DNA from: DATKWU01 sp964653685
Lineage (GTDB): Bacteria; Patescibacteriota; Microgenomatia; PFEM01; JAHIFH01
DNA: 8,709 nt
Direction: 5' to 3'
Assembly (NCBI GenBank): GCA_964653685.1
Contig: CAZZHA010000027.1
Coordinates: forward strand, 1 to 8,709
Shown here one piece after another: positions 1 to 5,385 of the stretch. Every line of letters starts with the position of its first letter. The stretch's first letter is position 1. A program made the translations under genes and the position numbers. The notes under the pieces are model-generated. The model saw nothing but the letters and a program-made list of their open reading frames with translations. It searched no databases and was not told where the DNA came from.

Positions 1-1700
1 GGTCCGGTGGATCCTACTGCTCCTGTTGCACCTGACCCACTTCCACCAGAACCAGCTGGAGAAAAAGTGAGAACGGTTTTTTCGCTTTGGGAAAGTGGGG
101 GATTGCCTCCGGTTGAGGCAATAAAACTAACAGTGATTTTGTGCCAATCACCCTCATCACTAACACTTTTGACTTTTCCATACCACCATTTTTCTGCTCC
201 ATTACTTTCACTAAAGATTCTGATATAACCATATTGGCCACTATTCCTAATCTCATCTAAAAAAGTATCAATATCCTTATTGTCACCATTAGTATCACTG
301 ACAATAATTTTTCTGATATCAGTTGCAGTTGTGTGGTCGAATCTTAGGTTACCTGAGCCTGGATTATTTTCCAGGATGTCAGTATTAAAATTAAACGAAG
401 TTGAATAGCCACCGAATTCTCCTAGACTACCAGCTGGTCCGGTTGCACCGGCAAGGTCTGTCCAAGCAGAACCATTACAATAATAAAATTTATTAGTATC
501 CTGGTCATAGTAGATTTTACCTTTATTAGCTGAGTTACAGATACCTGCGTAAAGTTGGGTATTTGATCCTAAAGTTAAAGTTCCAGAGAGATTGACATTG
601 CCACTAGCGTCAACAGTGAATTTAGATGAGGGAATAGAACCAGACTCAAGTTTTAAGAGATTGTAATTTTTATTATCATTACCGACGTAACCGTAATACA
701 AAGTGTTAGCCTCTTTACTACCAGAAATACCTAGGTTTGCATCAATCGCGTTTATCACTTCGCCAGTTCCAGCGCTAAACATTAAATTTAGCAATCCAGA
801 TCCATCAGGTGCTAAGGTAATATTGCCGTCTGATCCAATGGGCGTTACTAGGCTAATTGTTTGACCTTCAATAACAAAATTACCTTGAGTTGACTTAATT
901 TTAGGAGAATTGGCCGCCAGAATAAGATTACCTTCTTCATTTAAAACCGGAACCATATTACCTTCTGGAGCTTGGGATGGTGGAAATTCATTTAATAAAT
1001 AGGAGTCTGCAGCGTGGGCGGCAGAGGAAATAGGAATCCTTGGACTAAGTTTTTGGTTATTGGCTGTGATTTCAAGATAAAGTCTTTCTTCTTGAAAGAA
1101 AATCTGGGAAGAGAGTTCATAATCACCTCGGGTTATATCGCCAAGAGGAGCTTGAAATTTACCTTCAGAATTAGGGACTAAAGGCCAATTTTTTGACTGC
1201 CAAAGAGGTGTCCCACCTTCTTTTTGGTTATAAATTTCAAAGACAACCTGGGATTCGCGAGTAATTGGTTCGCCTGTATTGGTGGTCAGTTTGCCTTGAA
1301 AATTGATAATCCAAGTTGAATAAGCGGCTACAGTTGGCGTCACTACTTGTTGGATACGCATGGAACGAATATAAGAGTAAAAGCGATAAGAAGAGAGGAG
1401 AAGGAGAATAATAATGATAACAATACCTAGAGTAATCTTAGCTAGTTTTACTGGTGCTGATTGAAGCCAACTTTCTTTTTTATTGATCATCTCTGTTGTT
1501 TGGGGTAGGGAGTTTGTTTCTTCCTCAAAAGGATTATTTTTTAGATAGCCTGCCTTAGTTGCCCAAGCAGCGAATTTGCGCAAAGCTGAAAGTCGACGAT
1601 TGATGGTGCTTGGGGAGAGATTCAAGACATTAGTCAAGCTCTCTTGATAGGCATCAATGGTTTCTTTGTTTATTTGGCTAAGAGTTGATTTTAGTTGCAT
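1..1700 (-). CDS. Membrane-anchored collagen-like/tail-fibre-like surface protein with N-terminal half of an integrase core-binding domain (C-terminus cut by window edge)
   Basis: My translation of the minus strand from ATG at 1698-1700 stays open for 566 codons to the window edge. Residues 12-60 contain INKETIDAYQ and STINRRLSALRKF, matching helices 3-5 of a tyrosine-recombinase N-terminal SAM-like domain; helices 1-2 are absent. A membrane helix lies at about 87-104 (KITLGIVIIIILLLLSS), followed by a basic turn and an extracellular portion. Residues 132-190 (NFQGKLTTNTGEPIT, GGTPLW, GKFQAPLG) resemble the module common in bacterial surface and tail-fibre proteins. Residues 387-416 carry two cysteines in a C...GKIYYD...CNGSAW pattern, perhaps a disulphide. 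Short Gly-X-Y stretches (GATGPAG, GATGAVGSTG) flank a PGSGNLRFD...GDWHKITV region of phage/collagen-like type. A likely role is an outward-facing fibre or adhesin; function is inferred. No Shine-Dalgarno is seen, and no other ATG, GTG or TTG occurs between the in-frame TAG at 1761-1763 and this ATG. Confidence 0.85.
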   Translation of the reverse strand, partial: MQLKSTLSQINKETIDAYQESLTNVLNLSPSTINRRLSALRKFAAWATKAGYLKNNPFEEETNSLPQTTEMINKKESWLQSAPVKLAKITLGIVIIIILLLLSSYRFYSYIRSMRIQQVVTPTVAAYSTWIINFQGKLTTNTGEPITRESQVVFEIYNQKEGGTPLWQSKNWPLVPNSEGKFQAPLGDITRGDYELSSQIFFQEERLYLEITANNQKLSPRIPISSAAHAADSYLLNEFPPSQAPEGNMVPVLNEEGNLILAANSPKIKSTQGNFVIEGQTISLVTPIGSDGNITLAPDGSGLLNLMFSAGTGEVINAIDANLGISGSKEANTLYYGYVGNDNKNYNLLKLESGSIPSSKFTVDASGNVNLSGTLTLGSNTQLYAGICNSANKGKIYYDQDTNKFYYCNGSAWTDLAGATGPAGSLGEFGGYSTSFNFNTDILENNPGSGNLRFDHTTATDIRKIIVSDTNGDNKDIDTFLDEIRNSGQYGYIRIFSESNGAEKWWYGKVKSVSDEGDWHKITVSFIASTGGNPPLSQSEKTVLTFSPAGSGGSGSGATGAVGSTG

Positions 1701-1755
1701 TTCTAAGGATTTTGAGAAAGTTTTAAGGCTTTGATTAAAGTGATATAATTGAAAC

Positions 1756-1827
1756 GCGGGCTACCTTTCGTCTCTGACGAAAAAAAGCGAAATTTGGTTC
1801 CCCTCCAATTTGCTTGCGGCGGCCCGC
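1756..1827 (-). promoter_or_regulatory. GC-rich three-way-junction RNA element between integrase-domain gene and surface-protein gene
   Basis: Read on the minus strand, GCGGGC (1827-1822) pairs with GCCCGC (1761-1756). After a C/A mismatch, GCC (1820-1818) pairs with GGT (1765-1763). Inside are two hairpins: AAATTGG with CCAAATTT (one bulge, loop AGGGGAA), and a perfect 7-bp TTTCGTC-AGA-GACGAAA. The GC content stands out sharply from the surrounding AT-rich DNA. The 5' half (GCCGCAAGC ... GGAGGGGAACC) and the terminal GGTAGCC recall, from memory, conserved bits of the ydaO-type c-di-AMP riboswitch, but the element is far shorter than that class, so this assignment is tentative. It could instead be an inserted palindromic repeat or part of a terminator. 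The structure is directly visible; the function is not. Confidence 0.5.
1780..1815 (-). terminator. Possible intrinsic terminator after the integrase-domain gene
   Basis: On the minus strand AAGCAAATTGG (1815-1805) pairs with CCAA-TTT-GCTT (from 1797 down), with two single-base bulges and an AGGGGAA loop. A run of seven T (1786-1780) forms and follows the 3' arm. It starts 27 bases past the TAA at 1842. The stem is AT-rich with bulges, so termination would be partial. It lies within the larger three-way element, so it may act as an attenuator controlling the surface-protein gene. Confidence 0.4.
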
Positions 1828-1841
1828 ATTAGTTTGTTAAA

Positions 1842-2306
1842 TTACGTTCTTAATTCCAACCAGCTTAAAAAGTGCCTTAAATCTGAAAGGTAGTTATTGA
1901 TGGTTATCTGACTGGCTTCTTGTCGCTCTAAATGTCTTTTAAACTTGACAAGAATTCCCTGATGAGGTTGTCTAGTCGAAAAACGAAGATTTTTTACTTG
2001 AGAAAGATCGTTTTTCTTTAACCATCCCTGGCTGAGACCAAGATAGCCAAATTTTCTTAGAGCTGAAAGACGACGGTTAATCGTAGACAGGGGAGTATTT
2101 TTGGCAATTAAATCAGTTTTATATTCTTCAATTGTTTGTTGGTTAAAAAGATTAAAAATTCCCTTACCAGCGACTTGATACTTAATTCCTGTTTTTTTGG
2201 TTAGCCAATTGAGAAAGTTGTTAATATCAGCTACATAGTTTTTGATGGTGACAGAAGAAACTTTTTGTGATTCGAGATAAGAGCGAAAGAGTTTGGGCAG
2301 GTCCAT
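1842..2306 (-). CDS. Tyrosine-recombinase core-binding (SAM-like) domain protein without catalytic domain
   Basis: This 154-residue protein consists only of integrase N-terminal domain material. Residues 3-100 form a complete XerC/XerD-like core-binding domain: helices FRSYLESQKVSSVTIKNYVADINNFLNWL, written here as FRSYLESQ...TIKNYVADI...FLNWL, then QQTIEEYKTDL, then STINRRLSALRKF. Residues 119-154 start a second copy (FKRHLERQ, TINNYLSDLRHFLSWL) that stops after helix 2. The catalytic Arg-His-Arg-Tyr domain of a real recombinase (normally about 300 residues in total) is missing, so it should not recombine DNA; it might bind DNA. The ATG follows the upstream 38-codon ORF's TAA by three bases, in the same frame, so start choice is forced. 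No Shine-Dalgarno is visible, which suggests coupling to the upstream ORF. The missing half of domain 2 is found at the start of the next gene, in the same frame, beyond the structured element. Confidence 0.8.
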   Translation of the reverse strand: MDLPKLFRSYLESQKVSSVTIKNYVADINNFLNWLTKKTGIKYQVAGKGIFNLFNQQTIEEYKTDLIAKNTPLSTINRRLSALRKFGYLGLSQGWLKKNDLSQVKNLRFSTRQPHQGILVKFKRHLERQEASQITINNYLSDLRHFLSWLELRT

Positions 2307-2309
2307 GTT

Positions 2310-2426
2310 TTAAAGAAAGAGCCAAATAAAAGCACAGCTGAAAATTAGAAGGGCGACAAAAACTTCAGCAAGATTAGTAAAGTTTTTTGTTTTTTCGAAA
2401 GAATAATGTTGGCTATATTTTGTCAT
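2310..2426 (-). CDS. Small single-helix membrane protein (38 aa)
   Basis: A short minus-strand ORF reading MTKYSQHYSFEKTKN at the N-terminus, then a hydrophobic helix at about residues 21-38 (EVFVALLIFSCAFIWLFL) reaching the C-terminus. The shape is an N-in, tail-anchored type peptide. I do not recognise a family. Support for it being real: it lies directly downstream of a strong promoter, its TAA is separated from the next gene's ATG by only three bases, and its composition is typical of a membrane protein rather than random translation. A weak GGGA lies 11 bases before the ATG. It is in the same frame as the two genes after it. A role as a membrane partner or anchor for the core-binding domain protein is speculation. 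Confidence 0.6.
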   Translation of the reverse strand: MTKYSQHYSFEKTKNFTNLAEVFVALLIFSCAFIWLFL

Positions 2427-2498
2427 TTTTAAAAATTCCCGCAAACTTAATTTAGCTTCAAATTACAAAAGATTATACTAAATTATAAGAACAAAACT

Positions 2499-2528
2499 AC
2501 TATAATAAGGGCTGGAGATGCTTGTCAA
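2499..2528 (-). promoter_or_regulatory. Sigma70-type promoter for the small-membrane-protein/integrase-domain/surface-protein block
   Basis: On the minus strand there is a perfect TTGACA -35 box (2528-2523), an 18-base spacer, and a TATAGT -10 box (2504-2499). TATTAT overlaps at a shorter spacing. Transcription would start near 2491, giving a leader of about 65 bases before the ATG at 2426. A further TATAAT-like box downstream (near 2475) has no good -35. Confidence 0.7.
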
Positions 2529-2668
2529 GAGGCAATTTTTGTAGAGTTTGACCTATTTAGATCAGGTATAAAGAAGGGTAATAAAAGTCTTTGTAAAGAT
2601 TTTCATGAAGATTCACACAAATAATAATTACCGCAAAATTACCTAATTAATCTATCATAAGATTGTAT

Positions 2669-2716
2669 AATATATCAAGGTTAAAAATATTTTAATCGAA
2701 GGGGGCTTGATATATT
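2669..2716. repeat. Nested inverted repeat (AT-rich, cruciform-capable)
   Basis: AATATATCAAG (2669-2679) is the exact reverse complement of CTTGATATATT (2706-2716), an 11-bp stem. Within the loop, TTAAAA (2681-2686) pairs with TTTTAA (2690-2695) around ATA. A second TTGATATA-like copy (TTTGATATA) follows directly at 2716-2724. It could be a regulator's operator or a structural element; it is not a typical terminator because the stems are AT-only and no T-run follows. Confidence 0.5.
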
Positions 2717-2878
2717 TTGATATAAAAGGGTCATTTTAAAATAAAGTAAACCTATAGGAGTATTGGTTAGTTTTTATTGTAGCTGAAGATACTCATTTGT
2801 TTAAAAAATAATCTCAGTTATTAATGGGGTAGATAAATTTCTTTAAAAATTTCTAAAAATATTAGCAAAAATGGTTCG

Positions 2879-2906
2879 TTTATATAACTATCCTAGAGTA
2901 TCTCAA
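2879..2906 (-). promoter_or_regulatory. Weak promoter candidate inside the gene-free region
   Basis: The minus strand shows TTGAGA (2906-2901), a 16-base spacer, and TATAAA (2884-2879). No ORF of convincing length follows before the next promoter at 2528, so if active it would make a noncoding or long leader transcript. AT-rich DNA gives such matches often, hence the low confidence. Confidence 0.25.
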
Positions 2907-2913
2907 AAAGTGT

Positions 2914-3039
2914 TTAAATTAGCGACCTTTTTTCTTGTTTGCTAAAGAAGTGATTAATTAATAAAAGCACCATTTTTAGGTTAAAACTTTGGTCTAATAG
3001 TTTCTTAATAGAAGAAATTATTGTTTTGCGACAGTTCAT
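2914..3039 (-). CDS. Doubtful small ORF (41 aa)
   Basis: The minus-strand ORF starts MNCRKTIISSIKKLL and ends SKQEKRSLI. It is Lys/Ile/Leu-rich with a hydrophobic stretch MVLLLINHFF, and I recognise no family. Its main support is an AGAGGA Shine-Dalgarno-like sequence eight bases before the ATG, better than that of any other gene here, and its position 75 bases after the end of the YfhO-like gene on the same strand. Its size and the AT-rich setting mean it may be chance or a gene remnant. Confidence 0.3.
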   Translation of the reverse strand: MNCRKTIISSIKKLLDQSFNLKMVLLLINHFFSKQEKRSLI

Positions 3040-3114
3040 TTAATAAGTCCTCTAATAGTTATATTTTTCTTAATTAAAGCTTGCGTTTATTGTCTTTTTA
3101 AGTAATATTTTGAT

Positions 3115-5385
3115 CTATTTATTAGGTTTAATGAGGTAGTTAGAGAGTAAACGCTTTTTTAGATAAAGGAAAACAATGAGAATGAAGATTGCTATAACCA
3201 AAAGAAGGGGTTTAACGGAACTTGGTTGGTATTTAAAAGAAATTTGGTGTTTTCCGGGATTAACTTTGATAGCCATAAAGCTCGGAAAGACCATTATCTT
3301 TTGGACAGGTTGATTATCGATGGTCGCTTGCCAGTTAGGATGGTAGGTCATTTTAAAAACAACTAAACAATCCTGGCAGGCTTCATCGATTTCAATACTA
3401 GCTTTATATTCTTGGAAGTTTACCTCTTCTTGTAAAATCTTTCCTTGAGGATTGGTTTTAAAAGGCTGTTCTTGACTAAAAACTGGGTTAGCAAAGAGAT
3501 TAAATTCCTGACTAAGAGCTTGATAATTAGCTTCGTCAATCATTTTGATTTGGCGACCGGCATCTGATTGGCCTTTTAAGATTAAAGCGGGGAATTGTTT
3601 TTGTTTTACCCAAGGAGAAATAATCCAAGAATGAGTAATGTTAAAAAGGTTTTCTTTTGAGCTGAGAATAGTAAGGTCAGAGTAGCCTAGATCAAAATAA
3701 CCAGTGGTTTCAACTTCAGAAAGCTTGTAGTTGCCGTAGATAGCAATTTCTTTAGCAAAAGAAGGGATTGAATAATCAAGGGGGCTAATTAAATAGCGAA
3801 TATTATAGAGGTTGTAATGTTCTGGTAATTGTTCATTAAAGAATTGTTCAGGATCAGAGTTAAGGGACCAAGTTTCTGGCAAGAAGCCGCCAATTTCGAA
3901 ACCACGAGCAGAAAGGGCCATGTAGACTGGTGTCGGTCCTGCTTTAAAACTTCGGCCCCAATTACCTGGTCGACCAGCATAAATTCGGCCCTTAGGAAGT
4001 TCATTGAGTTTTTGGGTTATTTTTTCTAAATCGGTCCAATCTTCAATAAATTCTTGATTAGCTTCTGGAAGCCATCTTTTATTCAAATCGAGATAGTTAA
4101 AGGTTTGGCGAAAAACAGGCAAAGAGATAATCAGAATAAGAAAGATACATAGAGATATAGTTACGTCATAAGAGAATTTAAGCTTCAAGATTCTCTTAAT
4201 AAGCCAATTAAGGCCAATACCAATAAGGAAAATACTGGCTAAGTGGACGCCAATAATGAAACGATGAAGATGATAGTCTTTAAGGAGAGGAAAGAAATTA
4301 ATTAAATCGCCAAAAAAAGGCTTGCCAAAAAAGAGAATTAACCAAAAAGGGAAAAGAAAGAAGAAAAAACGATATTTGGGCTTTTGAGCGCGAAAGGCAG
4401 CAATTAGAAAACCAAGAATAGTTAGGAAGGTTAGGATGGGTAAACGATCAAAGTCTAATAAATCACCATTAAGGAAAAGATTGATAACACTGACAAATCC
4501 GTAAGAAAACCACTTACTAGGTGGGTCCCAAAAACTGACAGCATGGTATTGGTTATTGAGAAACAGGGGTATAAACCAGTAAGAGAGGAGGATAAAGGTC
4601 ATCCCAAAAACAAGGAAAAGGCGTAAATAATTCTTAATTAAACTTAGGCATTTAGGTTTAGAAATGACTTTTTGCCAAGAAGCAAGCCAGTTTTTCTTAG
4701 GCAGCCTAATTAAGGCTAAGGGAATTAATAAACAAGAAAGAAGACCGATGTAACCAGTGGCAAGATGGGAAGCAAGACAGGCAACTAGGAAACCAATGGC
4801 AGCTAAATATTTTTTATTTTCTTTAACCGCTTGCCAAGTAAAACCAAGAGCCAAAGGTAAGAAGAAAACACTTAAAGCTTGCAAAGAAAGACCATAGCCT
4901 CGCCAAACATAACTTGAAACATCAATACCGTAAAGACCGTCGGTTAAAAGTTGGGAGGAAAACAAAGCAATCAAGCCAGAAGTTAATTTCGAGAAACCGA
5001 ATTTCCGGGCGCCAAGATAAAAGGCAAATGGAGTAAAGGCAAGAATTAAATATTGGAGAAGATGAAAATAATTAAAGAGTTGAAGCGGTAAAAAGGAATT
5101 GAGAATTTTATAACTAGCCACGGTGACTAGATGAGGTAGATGGGAGTAATAAAAAGGTAGGGGATAGCCATCGGCCCAGTTGGGCACCCAATGGTCAATC
5201 AAATCTGAAAGATTGCCTTTTTCCCAAACCTGATTCATTCGGTTAATTAGACCAAGTTGAAAGATATTGTCATTGAGGTCAGATTGAATAGAAAGTTCTG
5301 GTACCAAAGTCCAAAGATTGAAGGTGACGGCGATGAGAATTAAAAGAAAAGGAATTAATTTGGTTATTTTTTTTATTTCTTTCAT
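3115..5385 (-). CDS. YfhO-like polytopic membrane protein (GT-C superfamily type), 756 aa
   Basis: The protein has an N-terminal membrane helix (about 10-28), a first outer loop with acidic residues (SDLNDN, 35-40) and HWVPNWADGYPLPFYY (65-80), then about ten further helices to residue 425. A large soluble region follows (about 428-723), then a last helix (726-742) and a basic tail. The segment YHPNWQATIDNQPV ... VNPGKHQISFKYQPSS (681-723) matches the C-terminal signature of YfhO-family proteins (Y-P-x-W-x-x-x-x-D-x-x-x, then PG-x-H-x-x-x-F-x-Y-x-P). The N-terminal half also resembles membrane proteins annotated as 6-pyruvoyl-tetrahydropterin synthase-related. Bacillus YfhO is tied to lipoteichoic-acid glycosylation; a similar outer-face sugar-transfer role is inferred. 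I chose ATG 5385 because it overlaps the upstream TGA as ATGA; the in-frame ATG at 5409 would lie inside the upstream gene. Confidence 0.8.
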   Translation of the reverse strand: MKEIKKITKLIPFLLILIAVTFNLWTLVPELSIQSDLNDNIFQLGLINRMNQVWEKGNLSDLIDHWVPNWADGYPLPFYYSHLPHLVTVASYKILNSFLPLQLFNYFHLLQYLILAFTPFAFYLGARKFGFSKLTSGLIALFSSQLLTDGLYGIDVSSYVWRGYGLSLQALSVFFLPLALGFTWQAVKENKKYLAAIGFLVACLASHLATGYIGLLSCLLIPLALIRLPKKNWLASWQKVISKPKCLSLIKNYLRLFLVFGMTFILLSYWFIPLFLNNQYHAVSFWDPPSKWFSYGFVSVINLFLNGDLLDFDRLPILTFLTILGFLIAAFRAQKPKYRFFFFLFPFWLILFFGKPFFGDLINFFPLLKDYHLHRFIIGVHLASIFLIGIGLNWLIKRILKLKFSYDVTISLCIFLILIISLPVFRQTFNYLDLNKRWLPEANQEFIEDWTDLEKITQKLNELPKGRIYAGRPGNWGRSFKAGPTPVYMALSARGFEIGGFLPETWSLNSDPEQFFNEQLPEHYNLYNIRYLISPLDYSIPSFAKEIAIYGNYKLSEVETTGYFDLGYSDLTILSSKENLFNITHSWIISPWVKQKQFPALILKGQSDAGRQIKMIDEANYQALSQEFNLFANPVFSQEQPFKTNPQGKILQEEVNFQEYKASIEIDEACQDCLVVFKMTYHPNWQATIDNQPVQKIMVFPSFMAIKVNPGKHQISFKYQPSSVKPLLLVIAIFILIVFLYLKKRLLSNYLIKPNK

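Larger units (their letters stand above)
2529..3114. other. AT-rich intergenic region, mostly without genes
   Basis: This stretch has very high AT content and stops in all frames. I see no recognisable protein fragment, tRNA or CRISPR repeat. It holds a nested inverted repeat (2669-2716), an imperfect AT hairpin at 2584-2603 (AAAGTCTTT against AAAGATTTT), a weak minus-strand promoter candidate (2879-2906) and a doubtful 41-codon ORF (2914-3039). No GC-rich hairpin plus T-run terminator is visible after the gene ending at 3115. It may be decayed sequence or an upstream control region for the block at 1-2426. Confidence 0.6.

Noticed and set aside
7..256. Short ORFs on both strands at the left edge
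   Set aside because: They are out of frame with the long fibre-protein reading frame, which is continuous here and shows collagen-like and beta-domain composition.
1756..1827. Self-cleaving ribozyme (the GACGAAA segment recalls a hammerhead core)
   Set aside because: The CTGANGA core strand and cleavage-site context of a hammerhead are missing, and twister-type conserved nucleotides do not line up.
1761..1844. Stop-codon reassignment to explain the split domain
   Set aside because: The separating codons are TAA and TAG, while known Patescibacteria recoding concerns TGA; here TGA, TAA and TAG all end genes normally.
2529..3114. tRNA, CRISPR array or insertion sequence in the gene-poor region
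   Set aside because: No cloverleaf with GGTTC-type T-loop, no regularly spaced direct repeats and no transposase fragment could be seen.
3789..4029. Short ORFs on both strands within the YfhO-like gene
   Set aside because: They overlap clear family-conserved coding sequence in other frames and have no recognisable features.
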